This document shows, one piece after another, positions 1-9,796 of a stretch of DNA of 64,000 nt (its first letter is position 1; the number at the start of each line of letters is the position of its first letter). The notes beneath the pieces were generated by a model. That model had not been told where the DNA came from. It saw only the letters and a list, made by a program, of their open reading frames with translations, and did no database searches. The translations under genes and the position numbers were made by a program. The stretch is from Methylobacillus caricis (GTDB lineage Bacteria; Pseudomonadota; Gammaproteobacteria; Burkholderiales; Methylophilaceae): assembly GCF_020532705.1 (NCBI RefSeq), contig NZ_JAJAVD010000001.1:992001-1056000 (forward strand), given 5' to 3'.

Positions 1-1825
1 TCCATTGCTCATTGGTCATTTTTTCACCATTCACATTGAACCAGGCAACATCCGAGTTTCCGTGCTCGTTCAGTTTTCCTGTGAGAAATTCTGCACGTGA
101 TATGGCGCTATGCTTTTTGCGCAGATCTGCCAGCATGCCGACAAAATCAATCAATGAATCATCAGTATTATCCCAATTGACCCAGCCAAGAGGATTATCC
201 TGGCAATAGGTGTTGTTATTGCCTTGTTGGGTATTGTTCAGCTCATCACCTGCTAGGAGCATAGGAATACCTTGGGATAAAAATAATGTGGCAAGGAAAT
301 TCCGTTTTTGCTGGCTTCTTAAAGCAATAATTTCCTCATTATCGGTTTCGCCCTCATGTCCGCAATTCCAGCTTCGGTTGTCATTGGCACCGTCCTGCCC
401 ATTTTCACCGTTAGCTTCGTTATGTTTTTCATTAAATGAAACGAGATCATGCAAAGTGAAACCGTCATGCGCGGTGATGAAGTTGACGCTTGACCACGGG
501 CGGCGATGTTGTTCGTTGAATAGGTCACTTGATGCGGCAAATCGGCTGGCAAACCTTGATAACATGCCATCTTTGCCAGCCCAAAACTCACGCGTGACAT
601 CACGATAGTCTCCATTCCATTCCGAAAAGCCAGGCGGAAATGATCCGAGCTGGAATCCTCCCGGGCCCACATCCCACGGTTCAGCGATCAATTTACACCG
701 GGTGAGTATGGGATCTTGTAGCATTGCATGGAAGAGTGCATGGTCTCGGTTGAAACCATGCTCGTTTCTGCCTAGCGTTAAGGCAAGGTCAAAGCGGAAG
801 CCATCAATACCATATATGGAGGCCCATAAGCGCAGGCTATCCATAATCATCTGCAACACTTTGGGATGAGATGTATTGAGTGCATTTCCACAGCCTGTCA
901 GGTTGTCGTAATAGCGCGGATTTCCCGGGAGTTCCTTGTAATAACTGAGATTATCTATCCCTCTCCAGCAAATGGTAGGGCCAAGATGGTTGCCTTCGCA
1001 TGTGTGGTTATAGACCACATCGAGAATTACCTCAATTCCCGCTGCATGCAGCGTGTCTACAGTTTTTGCAATTTCCTCCAACTCCCCAGAGCATAGATAA
1101 GATGGCTCAGGAGCGAAATAGGAAAGGGTGTTGTAACCCCAGTAGTTGGATAGGTTGTTTTCTAATAAATGCCTGTCCTGGGAAAAAGCATGAATTGGCA
1201 TAAGTTCTATTGCAGTAACGCCTATTTTCTGCAGATGGCTAACCAGAGCCGAGTCACTTAGCGCGGCAAACGTTCCCCGTATATCGTTGGGAATCAGGGG
1301 ATGCTGCATGGTCAGGCCTTTTACATGGGCTTCGTAAATAATGGTTTTGGGCCAGCGGATATCCGGCTTTGCAACTCTTGTCAGAGGTTCTGGGCTCGTC
1401 ACAATGGCTTTGGGCATGAAGCTTGCGCTGTCGCGATCATCCATATGAAGATCGGCATCCGGCGAATCGCTGATGGTGTAGCCATAAAGTGCGTCGTTCC
1501 AGTTGATGGGCCCTGACAGATTTCTGGCGTATGGGTCTAGCAGCAATTTATTGGCATTAAACCGCTGTCCCTCTTCAGGAGACCACGGCCCATCAATGCG
1601 GTAGCCATAAAGTTGTCCCGGCTTTACATCATCCAGATACCCATGCCAGACGCCATTAGTGCATTCTTGCAACTGGATTCGATCTGTTTCCGATGTTCCA
1701 TTCCGATTAAATAGGCACAGGGTGACGCTGGAGGCATGGTCGGAAAACAGGGCAAAGTTGGTTCCCTTGCCGTCAAAATATGCTCCCCTGGGGTATGGCC
1801 TGCCTTCTTTCAATATGTGATTCAT
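1..1825 (-). CDS. glgX: Glycogen debranching enzyme GlgX, partial (3' end beyond the window)
   Basis: This GH13 enzyme hydrolyses alpha-1,6 branches in phosphorylase-trimmed glycogen, in the cytoplasm. Read on the minus strand from ATG at 1825, the frame is open for 608 codons and runs off the window edge; the family is usually about 700 residues, so roughly the last 100 are missing. The N-terminus has the family pattern (YPRGAYFDGKGTNFALFS). The GH13 regions are visible: DVVYNHT near residue 268, GFRFDLA with the nucleophile Asp near 343, the acid/base Glu in AEPWD near 380, and the HDGF transition-state region near 430. The frame stays open upstream of 1825 to a TGA near 1984 but has no better start codon. 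No strong ribosome site is seen. A glycogen synthase gene lies at 25.1-26.6 kb, so glycogen genes are dispersed here. Confidence 0.93.
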   Translation of the reverse strand, partial: MNHILKEGRPYPRGAYFDGKGTNFALFSDHASSVTLCLFNRNGTSETDRIQLQECTNGVWHGYLDDVKPGQLYGYRIDGPWSPEEGQRFNANKLLLDPYARNLSGPINWNDALYGYTISDSPDADLHMDDRDSASFMPKAIVTSPEPLTRVAKPDIRWPKTIIYEAHVKGLTMQHPLIPNDIRGTFAALSDSALVSHLQKIGVTAIELMPIHAFSQDRHLLENNLSNYWGYNTLSYFAPEPSYLCSGELEEIAKTVDTLHAAGIEVILDVVYNHTCEGNHLGPTICWRGIDNLSYYKELPGNPRYYDNLTGCGNALNTSHPKVLQMIMDSLRLWASIYGIDGFRFDLALTLGRNEHGFNRDHALFHAMLQDPILTRCKLIAEPWDVGPGGFQLGSFPPGFSEWNGDYRDVTREFWAGKDGMLSRFASRFAASSDLFNEQHRRPWSSVNFITAHDGFTLHDLVSFNEKHNEANGENGQDGANDNRSWNCGHEGETDNEEIIALRSQQKRNFLATLFLSQGIPMLLAGDELNNTQQGNNNTYCQDNPLGWVNWDNTDDSLIDFVGMLADLRKKHSAISRAEFLTGKLNEHGNSDVAWFNVNGEKMTNEQW

Positions 1826-2085
1826 ATCGTGAGTGCTTTGCTGTTGGCTGTGAGTAGCAATGTAGTTCGGTAATGGTAGAGCTTCTATCAGTGGCAGTAG
1901 ATAGTTGATGTCAGAAGGCGCTGACAGGGAGGCATTGATATGCAGGTCAATCAGGTGGCGAAGTAATTTCCTACATTGTTTTCAAGCTAATGCTTACATT
2001 GCTTTAAAACAATTGCCTACATCAACCCATGAAAAAATCACATAGTCTGCAGGTTCGCATTTCAATATTTGAAAAGGAGAAGGTC

Positions 2086-2370
2086 ATGGGCAAGTTAGCC
2101 TTGGTATTCACTGGTGCATTGCTTGCAAGTATTTCAACCTGCGTTCTTGCAGCGCCAGTTGCTGATCCACCACCTGCGCATAAGCAGAAGATGCAAGTTC
2201 CCGATTCTACTTCCCATGGTGATTATCTGGATCCACAGGAAAAGGGTGCTGATTCCAAACATGATAAAAACCAGGGAAAGGATGTGGGAACCACACCTTC
2301 CAACACCCAAAAAAGTGAACGCTTTAAACAAGATCCCTCTGAAGGGGGAACAGACGTTAAACAGAAGTGA
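2086..2370 (+). CDS. Small secreted hydrophilic protein of unknown function
   Basis: This is a 94-residue protein. The start at 2086 is chosen because GGAGAAGG lies just upstream and the next residues form a clean signal peptide (MGKLALVFTGALLASISTCVLAA), probably cleaved after ALAA-type residues near 23. The longer frame from 2029 would bury the signal. The mature part is about 70 residues, rich in Lys, Asp, Gln, Pro and Ser, without predicted membrane segments or cysteines, and looks disordered. I do not recognise a family. It is divergent from glgX and upstream of a cold-shock gene; neither neighbour suggests a role. Confidence 0.65.
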   Translation: MGKLALVFTGALLASISTCVLAAPVADPPPAHKQKMQVPDSTSHGDYLDPQEKGADSKHDKNQGKDVGTTPSNTQKSERFKQDPSEGGTDVKQK

Positions 2371-2555
2371 GTCCATTCACATGCTTGCGGCGCAGCCTCA
2401 GGTTTGGGTTGGTCGCAGGCAGTGATGCATGACAGAAAATTCTGACAAGGAAATCAGCACCCCGCTTATATTCTAGCTTTGATTGGCTGATATAGCATGT
2501 AATCGCATTTGTCACGATGCAGCTACGCTAAATTATTTTGATCAGGAGAGTGGAA

Positions 2556-2759
2556 ATGGCTTTAGGCACAGTAAAATGGTTTAATGACTCAAAGGGGTTT
2601 GGGTTCATATCGCCAGATGACGGGGGAGATGATTTGTTTGCGCATTTTTCAGAGATCAAGGCAGATGGATATAAAAGTTTGAAAGAAAACGACCGCGTAA
2701 ACTTTGAAATCACTACTACCGCAAAAGGTAAGCAGGCTTCAAATATACAAAAGGCTTAA
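2556..2759 (+). CDS. Cold-shock domain protein (CspA family)
   Basis: This 67-residue single cold-shock domain binds single-stranded RNA/DNA in the cytoplasm and probably acts as an RNA chaperone. The RNP1-like motif KGFGFISPD and RNP2-like motif DLFAHFSEI are both present, and the length is exactly that of the family. ATG at 2556 follows AGGAG and is preferred to an upstream TTG at 2538. The gene appears monocistronic. Whether expression is cold-induced cannot be read from the sequence. Confidence 0.93.
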   Translation: MALGTVKWFNDSKGFGFISPDDGGDDLFAHFSEIKADGYKSLKENDRVNFEITTTAKGKQASNIQKA

Positions 2760-3155
2760 GCCGACTTTCAGATTTACCGGGGAATGTCTGTGTTCGCCGG
2801 TTCAATCTATCTTTAAAAACCCACTGTTGAATCTTTCAATTTGGGATGTTTTCGTTCCCTTCTCTTCAAACCGAAGGCTGCCGCCTTCATATTTTCATTT
2901 TCAAGCCATACGTAGTTCATCATGGGGCTTGTTTTGCCGATTATTTTTTACATCAGCTATGATAAAATCATCCTCTAATATTCAAGTGACAATCTGAACC
3001 TTTAAGTGAAGGATTGGATCGAATGATGGCGGGAAGGCTGGTTTTATTCCCATAACCTATTAATTTTAAACAACTTGATGTTGGGATGTTCCATGCTTTC
3101 TATAGCTGGAATCGCTGGATCCCCATCAATATTCTCGATTTAAGGAATACAGCAG
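2760..3155. other. Gene-free stretch between the cold-shock gene and tig
   Basis: About 400 bases without a convincing gene. The frame open from 2704 to 2997 overlaps the cold-shock gene and lacks a ribosome site and protein-like composition. The stretch presumably holds the tig promoter. I see no strong -35/-10 pair, terminator hairpin or repeat. Confidence 0.5.
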
Positions 3156-4460
3156 ATGCAAGCAACCGTTGAAACCATCAGCAATCTTGAGCGCCGTATG
3201 ACGGTTTCAGTACCAGTGCAACCACTGGAAGAAGAAGTGGCTCAGCGCATTAATCGCATGGCACGCACAGTCAAGCTGCCTGGTTTCCGTCCAGGTAAAG
3301 TGCCTTTGGGGCTCGTGCGCCAGCAATATGGTGCGCAAGTGCGCAATGAAGTGTTGTCTGATGCGGTTGAGCGTAGCTTCAATGATGCTGTAGAGCAAAA
3401 TAAACTGCGCGTGGCAGGTTATCCCAATATTGAGCATAAGCCATATGCTGAATCGGATGGCAAGATTGAATACATTGCAACATTTGAAGTATTCCCTGAA
3501 GTCAGTGTTGCTGATCTCAGCAAGGTGAAGATTGAGCGCCCGGTACTTGAAATCGGTGAGGCTGACGTCAAAAAAACCATTGATGTATTGTTGCGCCAAC
3601 GCGCGACATTCGAGCCAGTCAAGCGTGCTTCCAAAAAGGGTGACAAAATCAATATCAGTCTGATTGCATCGATTGATAGCGCGGAAGTTGAGCGCACTGA
3701 TGCCAATGGCCTGGATTTGGTGATTGGTGAGGGTGGCCGTTTCCCTGCATTCGAAAGCGAATTGGCGGGTAGCAAGGTTGGCAGCAACAAGGTGTTCGAA
3801 GTAGCTTATCCTGAAGATCACAAGCCAGAACAGCTTGCTGGAAAAACAGTAAGCTATGATGTGACTTTCAATAGCGTTGAACAGGCGAAGCTGCCAGAGT
3901 TTGATGCTGATTTTGCGCGTAGCCTCGGTGTTGAAGATGGTGATGTTGAGAAAATGCGAGAGGAAATCACCGCTAGCCTCAAACAGGAGGTTGATAAGCG
4001 TGTTCGCACCAAGTTGAAGGAGCAGTCATTCCAGGCATTGTTGGACAATAGCACCCTTGAGGTGCCTAAGGCGTTTGTCAACGCTGAAATCGGCCGCCTG
4101 ATCCAAGCTACAGAAAACAACCTCAAGCAGCGTGGTGTGGATCTCTCCAATGTTAATCTGGAACCTGCAATGTTTGAAGAACAGGCTCAGCGTAATGCTA
4201 GGTTGCGCCTGATCTTGTCTGAACTGGTGAATGCCAATGGCCTGCAGGCCAACGCAGACCAGGTTCGTGCCATGGTTGACGTGTTTGCTCAAAGCTTCGA
4301 GCGCCCGGCCGATGTGGTGGCATGGTATTACGCTGACGTGAAGCGGCTTGATGAGCCAGCAGCCCTGGCGACCGAAGAAAATATCGTTGAATGGGTACTG
4401 AAGTCCGCCAAAGTGGCAGACAAAAAAGTCAAATTCGACGACCTCATGGGAAATGTCTAA
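3156..4460 (+). CDS. tig: Trigger factor (ribosome-associated chaperone / prolyl isomerase)
   Basis: This 434-residue protein binds the ribosome near the exit tunnel, shields nascent chains and has prolyl isomerase activity. The ribosome-binding signature GFRPGKVP is at residues 44-51. The FKBP-like domain follows (about 150-240), then a long helical C-terminal chaperone domain. The length is normal. ATG at 3156 is preceded by AAGGAA. The stop codon overlaps the clpP start (TAATG), indicating translational coupling. tig-clpP-clpX-lon-hupB-ppiD is the classical proteobacterial order. Confidence 0.97.
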   Translation: MQATVETISNLERRMTVSVPVQPLEEEVAQRINRMARTVKLPGFRPGKVPLGLVRQQYGAQVRNEVLSDAVERSFNDAVEQNKLRVAGYPNIEHKPYAESDGKIEYIATFEVFPEVSVADLSKVKIERPVLEIGEADVKKTIDVLLRQRATFEPVKRASKKGDKINISLIASIDSAEVERTDANGLDLVIGEGGRFPAFESELAGSKVGSNKVFEVAYPEDHKPEQLAGKTVSYDVTFNSVEQAKLPEFDADFARSLGVEDGDVEKMREEITASLKQEVDKRVRTKLKEQSFQALLDNSTLEVPKAFVNAEIGRLIQATENNLKQRGVDLSNVNLEPAMFEEQAQRNARLRLILSELVNANGLQANADQVRAMVDVFAQSFERPADVVAWYYADVKRLDEPAALATEENIVEWVLKSAKVADKKVKFDDLMGNV

Positions 4461-5104
4461 TGATCATTAATAACCATGCTACTGTACAAAGCCAGTTCGA
4501 ACCCCAGGGACTTGGATATATTCCCATGGTCGTCGAGCAGAGTGGTCGTGGTGAGCGCTCCTATGACATTTACTCACGGCTCCTCAAGGAGCGCATCATT
4601 TTTCTGGTAGGCCCAGTGAATGACACGACTGCCAACTTGGTGGTGGCGCAGTTATTGTTTCTCGAGGCGGAAAATCCAGATAAGGATATTTCTTTTTACA
4701 TCAACTCTCCTGGTGGGTCGGTCACTGCCGGTATGGCAATTTATGACACCATGCAGTTTATCAAGCCGGATGTCAGTACTTTGTGCATAGGTCAGGCTGC
4801 CAGCATGGGCGCCTTGCTGCTGACCGCCGGTGCGAAGGGCAAGCGTTTCTGCCTGCCCAACTCCAGGGTTATGATTCACCAGCCGCTTGGTGGTTTCCAG
4901 GGTCAGGCTTCTGATATTGAAATCCATGCCAAGGAAATTCTCTATTTGCGTGAGAAGCTCAACAATATTCTGGCTACCCATACTGGTCAGCCGGTAGATA
5001 AAATTGCGCTGGATACAGACCGTGACAACTTTATGAGTGCCGAGCAGTCAGTAGCTTATGGCTTGGTGGATAAGCTTATTGCCAGCCGTGCGGATGCCGC
5101 ATAA
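4460..5104 (+). CDS. clpP: ATP-dependent Clp protease proteolytic subunit
   Basis: This 214-residue serine peptidase of family S14 forms the tetradecameric chamber that works with ClpX or ClpA. The catalytic triad is visible: Ser in QAASMGA, His in MIHQPLGG and Asp in TDRDNF. The start is taken at ATG 4460, which shares one base with the tig stop codon. The in-frame ATG at 4391 lies inside tig and would add residues not seen in the family. The N-terminal residues before YIPMVVEQ are likely a processed propeptide, as known for ClpP. Confidence 0.97.
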   Translation: MIINNHATVQSQFEPQGLGYIPMVVEQSGRGERSYDIYSRLLKERIIFLVGPVNDTTANLVVAQLLFLEAENPDKDISFYINSPGGSVTAGMAIYDTMQFIKPDVSTLCIGQAASMGALLLTAGAKGKRFCLPNSRVMIHQPLGGFQGQASDIEIHAKEILYLREKLNNILATHTGQPVDKIALDTDRDNFMSAEQSVAYGLVDKLIASRADAA

Positions 5105-5142
5105 GATAGTGCGCAGACACTTAGTTAATTTAGGATAGCTTG

Positions 5143-6408
5143 ATGACTACAAAAGCCGAGGGCGAAAAATTACTTTATTGCTCGTTTTGCGGCAAAAGTC
5201 AGCATGAAGTCAGGAAACTGATTGCTGGCCCATCCGTTTTTATTTGTGATGAGTGCGTCGACTTGTGCAATGACATCATTCGTGAAGAAATTCAGGATGA
5301 AAACGGCCTCAAACCCAAGAGTGGTAAGTTGCCGACTCCCAAGGAAATTTGCGCTATTCTTGATCAATATGTCATTGGTCAGACCCAAGCCAAGAAAAAC
5401 CTTGCGGTAGCGGTTTATAACCACTATAAACGCCTGGATCAAAGCACACAAAAAGACGATGTTGAGATCGCCAAGAGTAACATTCTGGTGATTGGTCCGA
5501 CTGGCTCTGGCAAAACCCTCTTGGCCCAGACCCTGGCCAGGTTGTTGGACGTGCCTTTTGTGATGGCTGATGCGACCACTCTGACCGAGGCTGGTTATGT
5601 CGGCGAGGATGTTGAAAACATCATGCAAAAGTTGCTGCAAAAGTGCGACTATGATGTAGAAAAAGCACAGCGTGGTATTGTCTATATCGACGAGATCGAC
5701 AAGATATCCCGCAAGTCTGATAACCCTTCCATTACGCGGGATGTGTCTGGTGAAGGTGTGCAACAGGCCTTGCTCAAGCTAATTGAGGGTACTGTCGCTT
5801 CCGTGCCGCCTCAAGGTGGCCGCAAGCACCCCAACCAAGAGTTTGTCCAGTTGGATACGACAAATATCCTCTTTATTTGTGGCGGTGCATTTGATGGTTT
5901 GGACAGAGTCATCCGACGTCGCTCCGAAAAAGGCGGGATTGGTTTTGGTGCTGAGGTCAAGAGCAAGGATGATGCTAGGGCAATTGGCGAGGTTCTGCGG
6001 GATGTTGAGCCGGAAGACTTGATCAAGTTCGGCCTGATTCCGGAATTTGTTGGTCGATTGCCTGCGATTGCTACACTGGAGTCATTGGATGAGGCGGCCT
6101 TGGTGACAATTCTGGTTGAGCCCAAGAATGCACTGACCAAGCAATATACCAAATTGTTCAAGATGGAGGGTGTCGACCTTGAATTCCGGGAAGCTGCATT
6201 AAATCTGATTGCGAAAAAAGCACTGGAGCGCAAGACCGGTGCTCGTGGCCTGCGTTCCATCATGGAGCATTCCTTGCTGGAAATCATGTATGACCTGCCC
6301 TCGCTACCCAACCTGAGCAAGGTGGTGGTTGATGAGGGAGTTATCCGCGGCGATGCTCCTCCATTATTGATTTATGCAGATGAGCCAAGGCTCGAAACTG
6401 CAAGCTGA
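5143..6408 (+). CDS. clpX: ATP-dependent Clp protease ATP-binding subunit ClpX
   Basis: This 421-residue AAA+ unfoldase delivers substrates to ClpP. The N-terminal zinc-binding domain has two CxxC pairs (CSFC and CDEC, residues about 12-40). Walker A is GPTGSGKT (about 120), Walker B is VYIDEIDKI (about 185), and the ClpP-docking IGF-type loop is in the [13 protein letters not shown] stretch. ATG at 5143 is chosen over a TTG one codon upstream. It lies 38 bases after clpP, in the same operon. A rho-independent terminator follows directly. Confidence 0.97.
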   Translation: MTTKAEGEKLLYCSFCGKSQHEVRKLIAGPSVFICDECVDLCNDIIREEIQDENGLKPKSGKLPTPKEICAILDQYVIGQTQAKKNLAVAVYNHYKRLDQSTQKDDVEIAKSNILVIGPTGSGKTLLAQTLARLLDVPFVMADATTLTEAGYVGEDVENIMQKLLQKCDYDVEKAQRGIVYIDEIDKISRKSDNPSITRDVSGEGVQQALLKLIEGTVASVPPQGGRKHPNQEFVQLDTTNILFICGGAFDGLDRVIRRRSEKGGIGFGAEVKSKDDARAIGEVLRDVEPEDLIKFGLIPEFVGRLPAIATLESLDEAALVTILVEPKNALTKQYTKLFKMEGVDLEFREAALNLIAKKALERKTGARGLRSIMEHSLLEIMYDLPSLPNLSKVVVDEGVIRGDAPPLLIYADEPRLETAS

Positions 6409-6416
6409 ATCAAGTT

Positions 6417-6443
6417 AAAAAGGGCTGCTTTGCAGCCTTTTTT
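6417..6443 (+). terminator. Rho-independent terminator of tig-clpP-clpX
   Basis: Six-base-pair stem GGCTGC/GCAGCC with a TTT loop, preceded by an A-run and followed by six T residues, nine bases after the clpX stop. It separates the clp operon from lon, which has its own promoter. Confidence 0.85.
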
Positions 6444-6454
6444 ATGTGAGAATT

Positions 6455-6495
6455 TACCCATTGGTACTTGAAGCACCAATGGGTAGTCCCCATAG
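6455..6495 (+). promoter_or_regulatory. Heat-shock (sigma-32 type) promoter of lon, inside an inverted repeat
   Basis: CTTGAAG at 6467-6473 and CCCCATAG at 6488-6495, spaced by 14 bases, match the sigma-32 consensus (CTTGAAA, 13-15 bases, CCCCATnT). The -35 element sits in the nine-base loop of a perfect 11-base inverted repeat (TACCCATTGGT at 6455-6465, ACCAATGGGTA at 6475-6485). Heat-shock control of lon is established in other proteobacteria. That the repeat is an operator or an RNA hairpin is inference. Confidence 0.75.
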
Positions 6496-6548
6496 ATGTA
6501 CAAAGCGCCTGGCATGTTGCCAGCTGCTGCCAACCTTAAGGTTTCTCC

Positions 6549-8987
6549 ATGACAGAACAATCCCTACCGGTTTTCTCCCAGGAATCTGGCTTGTTACCAT
6601 TATTGCCCTTGCGAGATGTGGTGGTTTATCCCCATCTCGTCATTCCTTTGTTTGTCGGTCGTGAAAAATCAGTTAAAGCTCTGGAGCTTGCATCCGAGCA
6701 GGATAAGCAAATCTTGCTGGTGGCACAGAAATCTCCCAACAAGGATGAACCAGATGCCGAAGACTTGTACGATGTAGGTACTGTGGCGACAGTCCTGCAG
6801 ATGCTTAAATTGCCTGATGGTACGGTCAAAGTGCTGGTTGAAGGCTTGCATCGCGCCAAAGTGCTCGAGTTTGTTGAAACCGAGGAGTGCTTTGCTGCCA
6901 AGGCAGAAAAAATCGAGAGTCCTGCGGGAGATGACAGCCAAACTCAGGCCTTGATGCGCACTGTATTTACCCAGTTTGATCAGTACGTCAAACTGAACAA
7001 GAAGATTCCACCAGAAATTTTGACCTCTTTGGCTACTATAGATGATGCTGGTCGCTTGGCCGACACTATTACGGCGCACTTGACATTGAAGCTGGAAGAG
7101 AAGCAGAAGATTCTTGAGATGTTCAGTGTTTCCGAACGCCTGGAACATCTCTTGAGCTTGCTGGAAGCAGAAATTGACATTCTGCAGGTGGAAAAACGTA
7201 TCCGTGGCAGGGTCAAGCGCCAGATGGAGAAAAGCCAGCGTGAGTATTACCTCAACGAGCAGGTCAAGGCGATCCAGAAGGAGTTGGGAGAGCAGGACGA
7301 AAACGCAGACATCGAAGAGCTCGAGAAGCGTATCAGTGAAGCCCGTATGCCCAAGGATGCGCTGGCCAAGGCTAATTCAGAATTGAAAAAACTCAAGATG
7401 ATGTCACCGATGTCGGCCGAAGCGACAGTGGTGCGTAATTATATTGAAACGTTGGTTGGCCTGCCTTGGAGAAAAAAGACCAAGATCAGTCGTGACTTGG
7501 GTATTGCTGAGGATATTCTGGATGCGGACCACTTCGGACTGGAAAAGGTCAAGGAGCGTATCGTTGAATATCTTGCCGTGCAACAACGTGTAGACAAGCT
7601 AAAAGCACCGATCCTTTGTCTGGTTGGTCCTCCCGGTGTTGGTAAGACTTCCCTGGGGCAGAGTATTGCCAAGGCGGTGAATCGCAAGTTTGTGCGCGTG
7701 GCCTTGGGAGGGGTGCGTGATGAATCTGAAATCAGAGGTCATCGCCGTACCTACATTGGCTCCATGCCAGGCAAGATACTGCAGAGTATGAACAAGGTAG
7801 GCGTCAGAAATCCATTATTCCTGCTTGATGAAGTCGACAAGATGGGACAGGATTTCCGTGGCGATCCTTCTTCAGCATTGCTTGAGGTGCTGGATCCCGA
7901 GCAAAATCATACCTTTGTCGATCATTATGTAGAGGTCGAGTATGACTTGTCTGACGTGATGTTTGTGGCTACTGCCAATTCCTTGAATATTCCCGGACCA
8001 TTGCTGGACCGTATGGAAGTGATTCGCCTGGCTGGCTATACGGAAGATGAGAAGGTAAACATAGCCATGCGTTATCTGCTGCCCAAGCAGTTGAAGACAC
8101 ATGGGCTGAAAGAGACTGAAATAAGCGTTTCTGAAGCAACCATTCGCGATGTGGTGCGCTATTACACGCGTGAAGCAGGGGTGCGCAGTCTTGACCGGGA
8201 GATATCCAAGATTTGCCGTAAAGTGGTCAAGGAAATACTGACAACCAAGGCGAAATCTGCAAGTGCTTCAGCCCGTAAGATCACTGTAACTCCCAAGAAT
8301 CTGGAAAAATACCTGGGTGTACAACGCTTTGACTATGGCGTTGCTGCCAAGGATAACCAAGTAGGCCAGGTCACAGGTCTGGCTTGGACCGAGGTGGGTG
8401 GTGAGCTGTTGACGATCGAATCTGTATTATTGCCGGGTAAAGGCAAGGTGATTACCACTGGCAAGCTCGGCGAAGTGATGCAGGAGTCGATACAGGCTGC
8501 CATGAGCGTAGTGCGCAATCGCGCCAAGCGTTTAGGAATCGCGGAAGATTTCTATGAAAAGAACGATATCCACATTCACTTGCCAGAAGGGGCTACGCCC
8601 AAGGATGGCCCAAGTGCGGGTATTGCCATCTCAACAGCCTTGGTATCTGTGCTGAGCAATATCCCGGTTCGCGCTGATGTGGCGATGACAGGTGAAATTA
8701 CCTTGCGCGGTGAAGTATTGCCTATCGGTGGACTCAAGGAGAAGCTGTTGGCGGCACACCGCGGCGGAATCAAGACCGTGCTAATACCTGAGCAAAATGT
8801 AAAAGACCTCACGGATATTCCTGCCAACATCAAGAATCACCTTGATATTCATCCTGTTAAGTGGATAGACGAGGTTCTTGAATTGGCTCTGGAGCGTATA
8901 CCGAAGGCGGATGATGGAGAGGCAGTTGTTGGGGAAGTTGAACCCAAGGGCAAAGCGCCCAAGTCTTCCTCGGTCACAAAACATTGA
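6549..8987 (+). CDS. lon: ATP-dependent Lon protease
   Basis: This 812-residue homo-oligomeric AAA+ serine protease degrades misfolded and regulatory proteins. Domain order: N-terminal substrate-binding domain ([14 protein letters not shown] at about 14-27), coiled-coil linker, AAA+ module with Walker [10 protein letters not shown] (about 360) and Walker B LLDEVDKM, then the protease domain with the catalytic Ser in KDGPSAGIA (about 683) and the Lys in GGLKEKLLA (about 726). Length is typical. AAGG lies ten bases before the ATG. It has its own promoter behind the clpX terminator. Confidence 0.98.
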   Translation: MTEQSLPVFSQESGLLPLLPLRDVVVYPHLVIPLFVGREKSVKALELASEQDKQILLVAQKSPNKDEPDAEDLYDVGTVATVLQMLKLPDGTVKVLVEGLHRAKVLEFVETEECFAAKAEKIESPAGDDSQTQALMRTVFTQFDQYVKLNKKIPPEILTSLATIDDAGRLADTITAHLTLKLEEKQKILEMFSVSERLEHLLSLLEAEIDILQVEKRIRGRVKRQMEKSQREYYLNEQVKAIQKELGEQDENADIEELEKRISEARMPKDALAKANSELKKLKMMSPMSAEATVVRNYIETLVGLPWRKKTKISRDLGIAEDILDADHFGLEKVKERIVEYLAVQQRVDKLKAPILCLVGPPGVGKTSLGQSIAKAVNRKFVRVALGGVRDESEIRGHRRTYIGSMPGKILQSMNKVGVRNPLFLLDEVDKMGQDFRGDPSSALLEVLDPEQNHTFVDHYVEVEYDLSDVMFVATANSLNIPGPLLDRMEVIRLAGYTEDEKVNIAMRYLLPKQLKTHGLKETEISVSEATIRDVVRYYTREAGVRSLDREISKICRKVVKEILTTKAKSASASARKITVTPKNLEKYLGVQRFDYGVAAKDNQVGQVTGLAWTEVGGELLTIESVLLPGKGKVITTGKLGEVMQESIQAAMSVVRNRAKRLGIAEDFYEKNDIHIHLPEGATPKDGPSAGIAISTALVSVLSNIPVRADVAMTGEITLRGEVLPIGGLKEKLLAAHRGGIKTVLIPEQNVKDLTDIPANIKNHLDIHPVKWIDEVLELALERIPKADDGEAVVGEVEPKGKAPKSSSVTKH

Positions 8988-9008
8988 GCTAGGTGGCTGA
9001 AGCTAGAA

Positions 9009-9047
9009 GGGAAAAGCTTGACATGAGCTTTTCCCACTTGATATAAA
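9009..9047 (+). promoter_or_regulatory. Promoter of hupB overlapping an inverted repeat
   Basis: TTGACA (9018-9023) and TATAAA (9042-9047) are separated by 18 bases, a strong sigma-70 promoter. The -35 hexamer starts at the last base of the left arm and fills most of the loop of a perfect 10-base inverted repeat (GGGAAAAGCT at 9009-9018, AGCTTTTCCC at 9026-9035). The hairpin could also help to end lon transcripts, but no T-run follows it. Confidence 0.75.
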
Positions 9048-9105
9048 GCAGGGCACAGGGTCTTTTCGCCCCTGTTTCTAAAACAATGTCGAAAGGGGAT
9101 TACAG

Positions 9106-9378
9106 GTGAACAAGTCTGAACTGATTGATCAAATTGCTAAAGCTGCGGGTATTTCCAAAGCTGCTGCAGGTCGTTCTTTAGATGCAACAACTGCTTCAAT
9201 CACCAAGGCTTTGAAAAAGGGTGATCTCGTCACCCTGATCGGCTTTGGTACCTTTTATGTCGGTAAGCGTGCTGCACGTAATGGTCGTAATCCTCGTACT
9301 GGAGCCACTATCAAGATCAAGGCTGCCAATTCTCCTAAATTTAGAGCTGGTAAAGCGCTCAAGGATGCTGTAAACTAG
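9106..9378 (+). CDS. hupB: DNA-binding protein HU (HU-beta type)
   Basis: This 90-residue histone-like nucleoid protein bends and compacts DNA as a dimer. It starts with GTG at 9106 behind an AGGGG-type site. It has the helical N-terminus ([20 protein letters not shown]), the GFGTFYV beta strand and the basic DNA-binding arm with the RNPRTG motif (residues about 62-67). Its position downstream of lon is the conserved one for HU-beta. Confidence 0.96.
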   Translation: MNKSELIDQIAKAAGISKAAAGRSLDATTASITKALKKGDLVTLIGFGTFYVGKRAARNGRNPRTGATIKIKAANSPKFRAGKALKDAVN

Positions 9379-9398
9379 CGGTCTTCGTTGGTTAGGCA

Positions 9399-9474
9399 GG
9401 GTGCTTAGCTCAGTTGGTAGAGCGTCGCCCTTACAAGGCGAATGTCGGCGGTTCGACCCCGTCAGCACCCACCA
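9399..9474 (+). tRNA. tRNA-Val (anticodon TAC)
   Basis: A complete cloverleaf: acceptor stem GGGTGCT/AGCACCC, D-arm with AGCTCAGTTGGTAGAGC, anticodon loop CTTACAA between paired TCGCC and GGCGA, T-arm with GGTTCGACC, and an encoded CCA end. It starts 20 bases after hupB and is probably co-transcribed with the following tRNA-Asp. Confidence 0.97.
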
Positions 9475-9522
9475 TTTCCGGCGAAAAGTCGTTGAGTTTT
9501 GGAGAAAGCAACGCAAAGTTTA

Positions 9523-9599
9523 GGAGTGGTAGTTCAGTTGGTTAGAATACCGGCCTGTCACGCCGGGGGTCGCGGGTTCGAGCCCCGTCCACTCCGCCA
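9523..9599 (+). tRNA. tRNA-Asp (anticodon GTC)
   Basis: A complete cloverleaf: acceptor GGAGTGG/CCACTCC, anticodon loop CTGTCAC between CCGGC and GCCGG, T-arm GGGTTCGAGCCCC, discriminator G and encoded CCA. A strong terminator follows within three bases. Confidence 0.97.
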
Positions 9600-9601
9600 A
9601 G

Positions 9602-9631
9602 AAAAAAGCGAGCCTTAGGGCTCGCTTTTTT
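9602..9631 (+). terminator. Rho-independent terminator of the hupB-tRNA unit
   Basis: Stem GCGAGCC/GGGCTCGC with a short loop around TTA, flanked by an A-run on the left and six T residues on the right. It ends the hupB-tRNA-Val-tRNA-Asp transcript. Confidence 0.92.
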
Positions 9632-9796
9632 GTTTCTCCCTCAGAAATCTTCCCGTTTCCACTTAATACATGTTTTCAATAGCCTTCCTTGGTATCTCGT
9701 CGATTACTTAATATGGTATATTCAAAGGTTAGGTTTACTCGTATTTGAGTAACTGATGGCTTTTCCCGATATTGAAAATAAATAAGGCGTACCGTT

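Noticed and set aside
319-672. Minus-strand open frame within glgX
   Set aside because: It is an alternative frame of the GH13 gene; the glgX frame carries all catalytic motifs and runs unbroken across it.
2704-2997. Open frame overlapping the cold-shock gene
   Set aside because: No ribosome site, unlikely composition and overlap with a well-supported gene.
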